A stretch of DNA of 64,000 bases, taken from Bernardetiaceae bacterium (GTDB lineage: Bacteria; Bacteroidota; Bacteroidia; Cytophagales; Thermoflexibacteraceae). Within the stretch, counting starts at the first letter, position 1. Each line of letters opens with the position of its first letter. The translations under genes were made by a program, and so were the position numbers. This document shows positions 46,218 to 55,521 of this stretch, in pieces. Location of the stretch: the NCBI GenBank assembly GCA_025056255.1, contig JANWVT010000007.1, positions 111,571-175,570 of the forward strand. The letters run 5' to 3'. The notes beneath the pieces are model-generated. The model saw only the letters and a list, made by a program, of their open reading frames with translations. It did no database searches and had not been told where the DNA came from.

Positions 46218-47576
46218 CTACGTTGTCATTTTAATTTGCTGCCCCTTGTTGAAAAATCGAGAGCCCAGAAAAATGGCTGCAAAAGTAAGCGCCAGAGCAA
46301 GCCCCAGCCATATGCCGTTTACTCCTAAGTGAAATGTAAAGCCCAACACATAGCCTATGGGTAAGCCAAGCACCCAATAAGCAACAAAAGCTATGATAGT
46401 AGGGGCTTTTATATCTTGGATGCCGCGCAAAACCCCCATACCCACCACCTGTGCACCATCAGAAACTTGAAACAGGGCTGCATAGATGAGTAATTGAGCC
46501 GAAACACTCATCATGCGCACCGCCTCAGGGTCGTTGGGTTGAACGTAAAAAGTGGGTAGCCAATAGCGCAACAAAGCAATAGCAACGGCACACATACCCA
46601 TGAAAGCTATCACCAGATGATAAGCAGCAAAACCAGCTTGCAGCAATTCGCGTCGTTTTTTTTGTCCAAACTGTTGTGCCACACGGATAGTAGCTGCTGC
46701 TGAAATACCGCTGGCAATCATAAATGTTATTGTTGCTATGTTCAAAGCAATCTGATGAGCAGCTAACTCAGTAGCACCTAACCACCCAACCATAATGGTG
46801 GCAAAAGCAAACGCACTGACTTCAAAAACAGATTGAAAGCCAACTGGAATGCCCAGTTTGAGCAGCTTGACGGCATAGTAGCGTACATAGGCAACCGCAT
46901 GCAGTTGTGCCACATAGGGCTGAAACTTAGGCAGCGTAAAAAAACGCCATGCAATAGCCAAAGCAGCAAAGATGCGTGCTAACAACGATGCAATACCTCC
47001 ACCCAACACTCCCATAGCCGGAAAGCCCCAGTTACCGAAAATGAGCATGTAGTTGAACACCACATTAAGAGCAGCAGCAGCAAAGTTGATCAACATCGGT
47101 TCTTGGGTTTCACCAAGTCCATCCATAAATTGCTTGAAAACCTGAAAAATGATGATAAAAATTAAACTGATGGCAAGCACTTGCACATAGGGCACCGCCA
47201 TAGCTACCACCTCCGGACTTTGCCCAAAATGGTCGGCAAAAAAACTTAGTATAACAACTGCTGTACAAAAAACAACGCTTAACGTGGGGAAAACCAAGAG
47301 TGAGTGATACAACCATTTGCGGCACTCCAACTCATCTCCTTCTGCTTTTGCCTTCGCCACCAAAGGCGTAATCACCCACGTTCCAGCAATGCCCAGCATC
47401 ATGATAATAGCAAATAGTGCATTAGCAAAAGTTGCTGCTGCCAGAGCAAGGCTGCTAAAATTCCCAATCATCGTATTGTCGGCAACAGTAATGAGAATGT
47501 GCGAAATTTGCCCCAATACGATAGGATAAGCTAAGTGAACAGTCTGCCTGTAATGAGGCAAATAGCGTTGTAGCAT
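46218..47576 (-). CDS. MATE family efflux transporter
   Basis: A 452-residue inner-membrane exporter with about twelve helices. LAYPIVLGQISHILITVADNTMIGNFS near the N terminus and LGIPVGFQSVFEVSAFAFATIMVGWLG at about 245-270 are the paired halves of the MATE (NorM-like) fold, which exports drugs or metabolites using Na+ or H+. ATG at 47576 (MLQRYLPHYRQTVHLAYP) fits family starts better than the longer frame. The region to the divergent TonB receptor gene is only 54 bases, so the promoters overlap. Confidence 0.9.
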   Translation of the reverse strand: MLQRYLPHYRQTVHLAYPIVLGQISHILITVADNTMIGNFSSLALAAATFANALFAIIMMLGIAGTWVITPLVAKAKAEGDELECRKWLYHSLLVFPTLSVVFCTAVVILSFFADHFGQSPEVVAMAVPYVQVLAISLIFIIIFQVFKQFMDGLGETQEPMLINFAAAALNVVFNYMLIFGNWGFPAMGVLGGGIASLLARIFAALAIAWRFFTLPKFQPYVAQLHAVAYVRYYAVKLLKLGIPVGFQSVFEVSAFAFATIMVGWLGATELAAHQIALNIATITFMIASGISAAATIRVAQQFGQKKRRELLQAGFAAYHLVIAFMGMCAVAIALLRYWLPTFYVQPNDPEAVRMMSVSAQLLIYAALFQVSDGAQVVGMGVLRGIQDIKAPTIIAFVAYWVLGLPIGYVLGFTFHLGVNGIWLGLALALTFAAIFLGSRFFNKGQQIKMTT

Positions 47577-47630
47577 ATTTTTGTAAATAAAATGCAAATT
47601 TACTGTACAGACAACCAAATACATTCCATC

Positions 47631-50042
47631 ATGAGACATCTATGCTGCCTATTACTGTTCATGGGTGTATGTTGGCAAACCATACAAGCCCAGACTATTT
47701 TGGTATTAGACAAAGCAGAACAAAAGCCTGTTGTTGGCGCACTAATTATCAATCAGCAAGAAAGTCGCCAAGTACTTACTAATAGCAAAGGCAAAGCCGA
47801 TTTGGCTGTTTTTTCAGACCAAGACACACTGACCATTCGCCACACGACCTACCTGCCACTACGCCGCACTAAGCAGCAACTGGCTGATATACAAACAGTT
47901 GAACTCACAGAAAAAGTGATTAATTTGGAAGAGATTGTATTTTCTGCCAACAAATTCGCTGAGCTGCGTACCGACTTGCCCCATAAAATAGAAACCGTAG
48001 ATGCACGTCGCATTGCATTTTACAACCCCCAAAACACGGGCGATTTGCTGCGCCAAACTGGGCATATATTTGTGCAGACCAGTCAAATGGGAGGAGGCAG
48101 CCCCGTATTGCGCGGCTTTGAGGCAAGCCGTGTGCTGCTGGTAATAGACGGCGTGCGCATGAACAATGCTATTTACCGCTCTGGGCACTTGCAAAACGTT
48201 ATTACTATTGACCCTAATGTATTGGAGAAAGCCGAAGTAGTGTTTGGTCCCGGCTCGGTAATTTACGGCAGCGACGCGCTTGGTGGGGTGATGCACTTTT
48301 TCACCCGCAACCCAACATTTTCCGACGACGGACAATTTAAAGCGAGCGGTTCGGCATTTACGCGCATCTCCTCTGCCAATAGCGAATGGACGGGCAATGC
48401 CATCGTAAACTTAGCAGTAGGCAAATGGGCTTCGCTCACCAGTATTACGCACAAGCATTTTGGCGAGCAGCGCGCCGGCAACGTATATCCTCGCGGATAC
48501 CATGGCATTTGGGCACGAACAGTTTACCCTGCTTTTCTTAATGGACGCGACACGGCACTGGTAAACCCTAATCCCAATCTGCAAAAATGGTCGGGCTACT
48601 CGCAATTAGATGTGCTGCAAAAAATTGCTTTCCAACCCCATCACGACAACCGCTTTATGCTCAACGTACAATATTCCACTTCTTCGGAAGTGCCGCGCAC
48701 CGACCGCTACGGCGAGTACGACAACCGTGGGCTGCCACGCTGGGCAGTGTGGGACTACGGTCCGCAGAAGCGGCTGTTGGCTTCCTTGCGCGCTGACTTT
48801 TTAGGCGAAACCGAATTTTACGATAAGGCAAGTGTAATTGTAGCTTGGCAAAATATATTTGAGAGCCGTATCACACGCCGCTTTGGCGCTGCCAATCGCA
48901 CGCATCGGGAAGAAACTGTAAATGTATTTTCGGTAAATGCTGATTTGATGAAAAGCATTGGCGACTACCATGAGTTGCGCTATGGCTTGGAAATAGCACA
49001 TAACGATGTGCAATCAGTAGCCTATAACATCAATGTCCGCAATGGTGCACGTACGGCTGCCAGTACGCGCTATCCAGATGGCGGTAGCCAAACCCAAAGT
49101 TTTGCACTCTACCTTACTCATGCGTGGGAAGTAGGCAGCAAACGACAAATGATTTTCTCACAAGGACTTCGCTACCAATACATTACCCTAGATGCACGCT
49201 TTGTAGAACGTTCATTTTATCCCTTTCCATTTGACCGCGCTGAACAACGCAACAGCGCCCTAACCGGAAATATGGGGTTTGCATGGAACGCTAGTTATGG
49301 CTGGCGCATCAGTGCCATGCTCTCTTCAGGTTTTCGCTCGCCTAATGTGGACGATTTAGGTAAAATTTTTGATTCTACGCCCGGCAACGTCATCTTACCA
49401 AATCCTAACATCCGCCCTGAATACGTATACAACACCGAGATCACCCTTTCTAAAAACATTCAAGACCGCATCTTTGCCGAAGCCACTGCCTTCCATGCAT
49501 GGTTTACTAATGCACTGGTAGTGCGCAATGCACAATTCAACGGACAAGACTCGGTCATGTACGACAATCGCAAAAGCCGCGTCCAAACCATCACCAATGC
49601 CAACAGAGCCGTAGTGTATGGCTTGCAAGCTACCCTAAAAATGCATCTTGCCGAATGGCTTGCTATGCAATCTAACCTTACTTGGACGCGCGGACGCGTT
49701 ACCAGCGAAGGCGTACCGTTAGACCATATCCCACCCCTATATGGACAAACCACCCTGACAGCAACCCGTAAAAAGATGCGTGCAGAGTTTTGGGTGCAAT
49801 ACAACGGTTGGAAGCGCCTTGCCGACTACAGCCCTACCGGAGAAGACAACCTACAATATGCTACTCCCGATGGCATGCCTGCATGGGCTACGCTCAATTT
49901 GCGTACTTCTTATCAGCTCAATCGCTGGATACAATTGCAAGGCGGTATTGAGAACATTACCAACCAACACTATCGTTTGTTTGCTTCAGGCATTAGTGCG
50001 CCGGGCAGGAATTTCTATGCCACCTTGCGAGCAATTTTCTGA
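47631..50042 (+). CDS. TonB-dependent receptor
   Basis: An 803-residue outer-membrane receptor. The signal peptide ends near QTIQAQ, followed by a carboxypeptidase-regulatory-like domain (about 25-105), the plug (about 125-240) with GGGSPVLRGFEASRVLLVIDGVRMN and ERA-like VVFGPGSVIYGSDALGGVMHFFTR, and a 22-stranded barrel ending NFYATLRAIF. FEASRVLLVIDGVR and NxxYRSGHLQN resemble haem receptors of the HmuR type, but this is only suggestive. ATG at 47631 starts the signal peptide. Divergent from the MATE gene; the M28 peptidase gene follows 63 bases later. Confidence 0.9.
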   Translation: MRHLCCLLLFMGVCWQTIQAQTILVLDKAEQKPVVGALIINQQESRQVLTNSKGKADLAVFSDQDTLTIRHTTYLPLRRTKQQLADIQTVELTEKVINLEEIVFSANKFAELRTDLPHKIETVDARRIAFYNPQNTGDLLRQTGHIFVQTSQMGGGSPVLRGFEASRVLLVIDGVRMNNAIYRSGHLQNVITIDPNVLEKAEVVFGPGSVIYGSDALGGVMHFFTRNPTFSDDGQFKASGSAFTRISSANSEWTGNAIVNLAVGKWASLTSITHKHFGEQRAGNVYPRGYHGIWARTVYPAFLNGRDTALVNPNPNLQKWSGYSQLDVLQKIAFQPHHDNRFMLNVQYSTSSEVPRTDRYGEYDNRGLPRWAVWDYGPQKRLLASLRADFLGETEFYDKASVIVAWQNIFESRITRRFGAANRTHREETVNVFSVNADLMKSIGDYHELRYGLEIAHNDVQSVAYNINVRNGARTAASTRYPDGGSQTQSFALYLTHAWEVGSKRQMIFSQGLRYQYITLDARFVERSFYPFPFDRAEQRNSALTGNMGFAWNASYGWRISAMLSSGFRSPNVDDLGKIFDSTPGNVILPNPNIRPEYVYNTEITLSKNIQDRIFAEATAFHAWFTNALVVRNAQFNGQDSVMYDNRKSRVQTITNANRAVVYGLQATLKMHLAEWLAMQSNLTWTRGRVTSEGVPLDHIPPLYGQTTLTATRKKMRAEFWVQYNGWKRLADYSPTGEDNLQYATPDGMPAWATLNLRTSYQLNRWIQLQGGIENITNQHYRLFASGISAPGRNFYATLRAIF

Positions 50043-50105
50043 GGCTAACTAAAAATCTTTACATTTGTAACATTGGTTCCAACACATTAAAAATTGTTCA
50101 ACATC

Positions 50106-51692
50106 ATGATTACACACTATCGCTTCCGGCTGTTTCTGGTAACGCTGCTGATGCATGGAAGCAGCCTATGGCTCCGCGCACAACACGTACAGACTTACAG
50201 CGCTACTATCACACAAGACGACCTCAAAAAATACCTTACCTATATTGCTTCCGATGAGTTAGAAGGGCGAGATACGGGCTCTAAGGGAATCCGCTTGGCA
50301 GCAGATTACATTGTTAAGCACTTTAAAGAATGGGGACTAACAGGTCCGGTAGCTAACCATGCAGAAAACCATTTCTTGCAGCCTGTACCATTGCAAACTA
50401 CCCGCTTGGAAACCACCCTCAGCGTAAAAGGGAAAAATTTAGAAGCCTTTCAACACTACATTGCCATTAATAACAACATTCAAACAGGCAAAGCCAAAAC
50501 AGAAATTGTTTTTGCAGGCTACGGAATTGACGATGAAGCCTACTCCGACTTCCGCAATACGCCATTAAATGTTAAAAACAAAGCCGTTGTTATTTTAAAC
50601 GACGAGCCGCGCAATGCCGCTGGTAAATACCTACTTTCAGGAACCGATAAACCCTCTGAAAAATGGAACCTCAATACTCGTGTAGAACTATTGCGCAGCA
50701 AAGGGGCTAAGTACGTGCTAATTGCAATTCCTAATGAAACCTTCGCTCGCTATGCCAGCATGATGAAAGCCAATGCTGAACGTGGAAGCATTAGCTTAAC
50801 AGGTGGCACTCCACGTTCTTCGCGCATAGCAGGCGATATGATTGTTCCGCTCTCTGGAGTTGCTTCCTTATTAGGAACTAATCAGCAAGCATTGGAAAAT
50901 CAGTTGAAAGCTGCACAAAATCAATCTATTGCCGGAACCATGAAGTCCAAGCTCAAAGTCAACATTAGAAAAGTACAAACACCTATGGTGTGCTACAACG
51001 TGCTTGGCTTCATAGAAGGAACAGACAAAAAAGATGAGGTGATAGTACTCTCAGCTCACTACGACCACGTAGGTATTCAAAATGGTCAAATCATGAATGG
51101 TGCCGACGATGACGGCTCGGGTGTAGTGGCTGTAATGGAAATGGCACAAGCCTTCGCTCAGGCAAAAGCCGAAGGAAAAGCGCCTCGCCGCAGCATCTTA
51201 TTTCTGTTAGTAACAGCAGAAGAAAAAGGTTTGCTCGGCTCGCAATACTATGCCGACCAAAACCCTATCTTCCCCCTTACCAACACGGTTGCCAACCTGA
51301 ATATTGATATGATTGGACGCATGGACGAGCGCTATCCAAACAATCCTAACTACGTGTATGTAATTGGCTCCGACCGGCTCTCTACCGATTTGCATAAAAT
51401 TGGAGAAGAAATAGGCAAAACATATTTCCCCGACCTCAAATTGGACTATACTTACAACGACCCTAACGACCCTAACCGTTTCTACTTCCGCTCCGACCAC
51501 TACAATTTTGCCAAACACGGCATTCCGTCTATTTTTTACTTCAATGGAACACACCAAGACTACCATCAGCCTACCGACGATGTGGAGAAAATCCACTTCG
51601 GCAAGTTGGAAAAAATTACACGCTACATTTTCACAACCGCTTGGGAAATTGCTAACCGCGACGAGCGTTTAACAGTAGATAAAAAACAATAA
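50106..51692 (+). CDS. M28 family zinc peptidase (secreted)
   Basis: A 528-residue exported aminopeptidase-type enzyme. The signal peptide ends near WLRAQ. A PA-like domain is inserted between the N-terminal part and the catalytic domain. The metal ligands are visible: His and Asp of SAHYDHVG and GADDDGSG (about 315-345), Glu-Glu of TAEEKGLLGS (about 368), Asp of NIDMIGR (about 400) and His of THQDYHQPTDD (about 480). Members cleave peptides or carboxypeptidase substrates in the periplasm or outside the cell. A TACATTTG box lies at 50060-50067 before the ATG at 50106. Confidence 0.9.
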   Translation: MITHYRFRLFLVTLLMHGSSLWLRAQHVQTYSATITQDDLKKYLTYIASDELEGRDTGSKGIRLAADYIVKHFKEWGLTGPVANHAENHFLQPVPLQTTRLETTLSVKGKNLEAFQHYIAINNNIQTGKAKTEIVFAGYGIDDEAYSDFRNTPLNVKNKAVVILNDEPRNAAGKYLLSGTDKPSEKWNLNTRVELLRSKGAKYVLIAIPNETFARYASMMKANAERGSISLTGGTPRSSRIAGDMIVPLSGVASLLGTNQQALENQLKAAQNQSIAGTMKSKLKVNIRKVQTPMVCYNVLGFIEGTDKKDEVIVLSAHYDHVGIQNGQIMNGADDDGSGVVAVMEMAQAFAQAKAEGKAPRRSILFLLVTAEEKGLLGSQYYADQNPIFPLTNTVANLNIDMIGRMDERYPNNPNYVYVIGSDRLSTDLHKIGEEIGKTYFPDLKLDYTYNDPNDPNRFYFRSDHYNFAKHGIPSIFYFNGTHQDYHQPTDDVEKIHFGKLEKITRYIFTTAWEIANRDERLTVDKKQ

Positions 51693-51701
51693 CAAACTCC
51701 C

Positions 51702-51737
51702 CCGGCAGCCGGTACATGTTCACTTGTCCGCTGCCGG
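51702..51737 (+). terminator. Hairpin after the M28 peptidase gene
   Basis: CCGGCAGC (51702-51709) and GCTGCCGG (51730-51737) form a perfect 8-bp stem 9 bases after the stop, followed by a short T-rich stretch. Confidence 0.6.
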
Positions 51738-51765
51738 TATCTTTCAAGCAAGCTCAAACTAAATA

Positions 51766-52707
51766 ATGGAAAAAGTTCTGATTACTGGTGCCGCCGGATT
51801 TTTAGGCTCACACTTGTGCGACCGTTTTGTTCAGGAAGGTTATCACGTTATTGGCATGGATAACCTGCTCACAGGCAGTTTGGACAATATTGCGCATCTG
51901 TTTCCCCTGAAAAATTTTGAGTATTACCACCACGATGTAACCAAGTTTGTACACGTGCCCGGTCAGTTGCGCTATATTTTGCATTTTGCCTCTCCTGCCA
52001 GCCCTATTGATTACTTGAAAATGCCAATTCAAACCATGAAAGTAGGCTCCATAGGTACTATGAATCTGTTGGGGCTTGCCAAAGAAAAAAAAGCGCGCAT
52101 TTTGGTAGCTTCTACCTCCGAAATCTATGGCGACCCCGATGTACACCCACAATCCGAAGAGTACTGGGGGTATGTAAATCCCATTGGACCACGCGGTGTA
52201 TACGACGAAGCCAAGCGCTTCATGGAAGCTATCACAATGGCATATCGCAATTTTCATGGCGTAGATACGCGCATTGCCCGCATTTTCAACACCTACGGAC
52301 CTCGCATGAGATTAGATGACGGACGAGCTCTACCTGCATTTATGAGTCAGGCATTGCGCGGCGAAGACCTAACAGTATTTGGCGACGGCAGCCAAACACG
52401 CTCCTTCTGTTATGTGGATGACCTGATTGAAGGCATCTACCGCCTACTAATGAGCGACTATTACTTACCAATGAATCTGGGCAATCCTCATGAAATTACC
52501 ATTAAACAGTTTGCCGAAGAAATTATAGCTTTAACAGGAGCTAAGCAAAAAATTGTTTACAAGCCCTTGCCACAAGACGACCCTAAACAGCGCCGCCCTA
52601 ATATTGAAAAAGCCAAACAAATTTTGGGGTGGGAGCCACGCATAAGCAGAGCTGAAGGATTGAAAATGACCTACGAATATTTTAAAAATAAAATCCATCC
52701 ACTATGA
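51766..52707 (+). CDS. UDP-glucuronate decarboxylase (UDP-xylose synthase family)
   Basis: A 313-residue extended SDR. The Rossmann motif GAAGFLGSH (8-16), the catalytic YDEAK (about 146) with the Thr/Ser-Glu-Tyr motif STSEIYGDP, and [10 protein letters not shown] match the UXS family, which converts UDP-glucuronate to UDP-xylose for surface polysaccharides. [13 protein letters not shown] and the C-terminal LGWEPR are also typical of UXS. Length matches soluble bacterial UXS. The stop overlaps the cupin start as ATGA, so the two genes are coupled. Confidence 0.88.
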   Translation: MEKVLITGAAGFLGSHLCDRFVQEGYHVIGMDNLLTGSLDNIAHLFPLKNFEYYHHDVTKFVHVPGQLRYILHFASPASPIDYLKMPIQTMKVGSIGTMNLLGLAKEKKARILVASTSEIYGDPDVHPQSEEYWGYVNPIGPRGVYDEAKRFMEAITMAYRNFHGVDTRIARIFNTYGPRMRLDDGRALPAFMSQALRGEDLTVFGDGSQTRSFCYVDDLIEGIYRLLMSDYYLPMNLGNPHEITIKQFAEEIIALTGAKQKIVYKPLPQDDPKQRRPNIEKAKQILGWEPRISRAEGLKMTYEYFKNKIHPL

Positions 52708-53030
52708 GCGTGCAGCATCTTTCTCAGATACCCGCCAAAGAATACATGCCCGGCTTTTGGGGGAGGATGATTCACACCAAACATGCAACCCTTGCCTATT
52801 GGGAAATTGCAGGAGACAGCGTATTGCCGCTGCATTCGCATCCACACGAGCAAACCGTGAATATGTTGGAAGGAGAGTTTGAAATAACCGTAGAGGGACA
52901 CACCCGCGTGCTACGGGCTGGCGACATCTTGATTATTCCCAGTAACGCGCCACATCAAGGCAGAGCCACAGGTAAACCTTGCAAAATACTGGATGTGTTT
53001 TGCCCTGTGCGAGAAGATTATTTAACCTGA
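52704..53030 (+). CDS. Small cupin-domain protein
   Basis: A 108-residue single cupin. Metal-binding motif 1 is [17 protein letters not shown] (about 38-54) and motif 2 is [14 protein letters not shown] (about 73-86), containing the His and Glu ligands. Small cupins of this type include mannose-6-phosphate isomerase-like and pectin-like sensing domains, so function is not fixed. ATG at 52704 overlaps the TGA of the UXS gene. Confidence 0.85.
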   Translation: MSVQHLSQIPAKEYMPGFWGRMIHTKHATLAYWEIAGDSVLPLHSHPHEQTVNMLEGEFEITVEGHTRVLRAGDILIIPSNAPHQGRATGKPCKILDVFCPVREDYLT

Positions 53031-53104
53031 CACTTCTTTTCAGAACCATCCCTGCTGCCATTTTGTCGCTTGTGCAGCAACAAATACGCTATATCAACCG
53101 CCAC

Positions 53105-53956
53105 ATGCTACACAACCATTTGCAAAACCACGTGCTGTTAATAGATTGTCCCGACCAGCAAGGTTTGGTACACAAAATTACGGGAGTGCTCTACCACCAC
53201 CATCTCAACATTGTGCGCAACGATGAGTTTGTAGAGCGCAGTACGGGACATTTCTACATGCGCACCGAATTTGCCGGAGAGTTAAATGCTGAAAAAGTAA
53301 TTTACGGGCTCCGCGGCATACTGCCCGATGAAGCCAACATTCGCTTGGAAACCATTCACGACAAGCGGGTAGTGCTGCTAGCCACCAAAGAACACCATTG
53401 CCTTAGCGACTTGTTGGTGCGCAATATGTACCGCGACTTGCATATGAATGTGCAAGCCGTGATTGCCAACCATGAGCATTTGCGTCCGTTAGTAGAAAAG
53501 TTTGATGTGCCGTTTATTTGTGTATCGCATGAAGGGCGCTCACGAGAGGCTCACGAAGAAGCAATGCTAGCAGCTATTGAGCCATTCAATCCAGAGTTTT
53601 TGGTGCTGGCAAAATACATGCGCATCCTAACCCCTGCTTTTACACGCAGATTCCCTAATCGCATCATCAATATTCACCATTCGTTTTTACCTGCCTTTAT
53701 TGGTGCTAACCCCTACAAACAAGCCTTTGAGCGAGGAGTAAAAATTATCGGCGCTACAGCTCACTTTGTAAACGACCATTTAGACGAAGGACCTATCATT
53801 ATGCAAGATGTAATTCATGTGGATCATAGCAAAACAGCAGCAGAAATGGCACAAGCTGGCAGAGACGTTGAGAAAATAGTACTAGCCCGTGCATTGAAAC
53901 TCGTGTTTGAAGACCGTGTATTTGTTCGCAACAATAAAACAGTGATTTTTGAGTGA
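53105..53956 (+). CDS. purU: Formyltetrahydrofolate deformylase
   Basis: A 283-residue enzyme that hydrolyses 10-formyltetrahydrofolate to formate and tetrahydrofolate, balancing folate and purine supply. An N-terminal ACT domain (about 1-80, with LLIDCPDQQGLVHKITGVLYHH) is followed by a formyltransferase-like catalytic domain with the Asn-His-Asp set: NIHHSFLPAF (about 188), GATAHFVNDHLDEGPII (about 215-230). ATG at 53105 gives normal PurU length; the longer frame into the cupin gene is rejected. Gap to the cupin gene is 74 bases, so co-transcription is possible. Confidence 0.92.
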   Translation: MLHNHLQNHVLLIDCPDQQGLVHKITGVLYHHHLNIVRNDEFVERSTGHFYMRTEFAGELNAEKVIYGLRGILPDEANIRLETIHDKRVVLLATKEHHCLSDLLVRNMYRDLHMNVQAVIANHEHLRPLVEKFDVPFICVSHEGRSREAHEEAMLAAIEPFNPEFLVLAKYMRILTPAFTRRFPNRIINIHHSFLPAFIGANPYKQAFERGVKIIGATAHFVNDHLDEGPIIMQDVIHVDHSKTAAEMAQAGRDVEKIVLARALKLVFEDRVFVRNNKTVIFE

Positions 53957-54083
53957 CCTCCCCAAAGTGGCAACAAATGACAGCCGTAGGCTGGAAAAAT
54001 GCAAGGCATTGGCTTTGCTGTTGTCCAAGAGCAATGCTAAACAGTTGCCGAGTAAGTTTTAGATTTCTAAACATCTTTTGCAT

Positions 54084-54995
54084 ATGATACAAATTAGCTT
54101 AGGCGGCAGCTATTATCTACTGGCTGCCTTTAGCTTACTGATATGGCTGCCCAATTTATCCTTGTACGCACAGCCTAATGCTGCTGCAAAAGATACTTCT
54201 TATTGGACAACCCGAATGAGTCTGGGCATCAACTTCAATCAGGGTTCGTTTAGCAGCAATTGGAAGGCAGGGGGCGCCAATGCTGTTGCTATTGGAACAG
54301 TTTTTACTGGCAAGGCAAACTACAAAAAGGCAAAGTGGTCGTGGGCAAACGATGCTGAACTGCTGTACGGGCTTGTTTGGACTGATGGCATAGGAAAGCG
54401 GAAAAATGCAGACCGCATCTTTCTCAACAGCGTAGCAGGCTATCAAATTGCTAACCATTGGGATATATTTCTTTCGGGAAACTTCCTTTCGCAGTTTGCT
54501 CCCGGGTTTGACTATAGCAGAACCGACCAACCACGCATTTCCAATTTCTTTGCACCTGCTTTTCTAACTTTCGCCATCGGATTTGACTACAAGCCTAAAC
54601 CTTGGTTCTCGTTGAAAATCAGTCCTTTCTCCCCGCGCTTTACTATTGTGAGCGACAACAATATTTTACCCACTTCCGCCGATGGCAAGCGCTATGGAGT
54701 AGAGCTTGGAAAAACGGTGCGCAGCGAAATTGCCGCCGCACAAATACAGGCAGACCTTAACGCTAAGCTTGCCGAAAATATAGCCTTGAAAGCACGCTAC
54801 TTGCTTTTTGCCAACTACCAACAGTTCGACCCCGACCATCGCTTAGATGCGCTGCTGGAAATGGCAGTTAATAAATACATGAAAGTCAATTTTGGTGCAA
54901 CCGTACTCTACGATATAGACCAAGATACGGCTATTCAGTGGAATCAGATTTTGAACGTAGGTTTTCTCTACACAGTGGCTCGCCCTGCAAAATAA
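54084..54995 (+). CDS. DUF3078 outer-membrane beta-barrel-like protein
   Basis: A 303-residue exported protein with a signal peptide ending near SLYAQ. The mature part begins SYWTTRMSLGINFNQGSFSSNWKAGGANAVAIG and continues with strands such as WANDAELLYGLVWTDG and a final beta signal NQILNVGFLYTVA, matching DUF3078, a Bacteroidota family predicted to form an outer-membrane barrel of unknown function. ATG at 54084 is preferred to TTG at 54078. Followed by a promoter and tRNA gene on the same strand. Confidence 0.8.
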   Translation: MIQISLGGSYYLLAAFSLLIWLPNLSLYAQPNAAAKDTSYWTTRMSLGINFNQGSFSSNWKAGGANAVAIGTVFTGKANYKKAKWSWANDAELLYGLVWTDGIGKRKNADRIFLNSVAGYQIANHWDIFLSGNFLSQFAPGFDYSRTDQPRISNFFAPAFLTFAIGFDYKPKPWFSLKISPFSPRFTIVSDNNILPTSADGKRYGVELGKTVRSEIAAAQIQADLNAKLAENIALKARYLLFANYQQFDPDHRLDALLEMAVNKYMKVNFGATVLYDIDQDTAIQWNQILNVGFLYTVARPAK

Positions 54996-55011
54996 AAAAA
55001 CGGCGTCAATA

Positions 55012-55041
55012 TTTTACAAACAAGCAAAAGGCGTATATTTG
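55012..55041 (+). promoter_or_regulatory. Promoter for the tRNA gene
   Basis: TATATTTG (55034-55041) is an exact TAnnTTTG box; an upstream TTTTA (55012) lies at about the expected -33 distance. The -7 box is 24 bases before the tRNA start. Confidence 0.5.
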
Positions 55042-55064
55042 CAGCAAATTCAGTTACGCTGAAA

Positions 55065-55138
55065 GGGCCCATAGCTCAGTCGGTTAGAGCATCTGACTCA
55101 TAATCAGGGGGTCACAGGTTCGAGCCCTGTTGGGCCCA
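55065..55138 (+). tRNA. tRNA with CAU anticodon (probably Met, possibly Ile2)
   Basis: A 74-base cloverleaf. The acceptor stem GGGCCCA/TGGGCCC is perfect with discriminator A, the D arm is GCTC/GAGC, the anticodon stem TCTGA/TCAGG encloses CTCATAA (anticodon CAU) and the T arm ACAGG/CCTGT holds TTCGAGC. CCA is not encoded. CAU could be elongator Met or lysidine-modified Ile2; the G43 mismatch-free stem and T arm look closer to elongator Met, but the sequence alone does not decide. Confidence 0.95.
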
Positions 55139-55521
55139 CAAACAGACGACGTGCTTTACTTGCCGCCAGAAAGTTGTTTTTGGTGGCTATTTTTTTGCTT
55201 ATAACCGAAATACATCTGGCTTGTGCTGCTTTTAAGATGGTGTCAATAGCCAACGTTTTAACTGTTTGCCGACAAAAGCATATTTAGAAACATGTTTCTG
55301 TTATCGTTGTTTCCACTGCCCGGCGACAAGGCATTGCGAATAGCCAAGATTAACCTAACCTTGTCCTTGTGTTCAATATACTTGTAGTGGGACTGAAACA
55401 GTTGCAAGTAATTCTTTTCGATTTTGCTGTTTTGATTGCTCCATCACTTCACTGCAAATGAAATTTGCAGATTCAAGTTTGTCAAATGCAAAGGTTGCTT
55501 CAAGCAAAATCTTTTACAGGC
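55139..55521. other. Gene-free spacer after the tRNA gene
   Basis: About 380 bases. A short perfect hairpin CTGCAAAT/ATTTGCAG at 55452-55470 may terminate the MFS gene read from the other side; otherwise I see nothing. Confidence 0.45.

Noticed and set aside
52979..53104. PurU start within the cupin gene
   Set aside because: The ACT domain begins right after ATG 53105 and total length then matches PurU.
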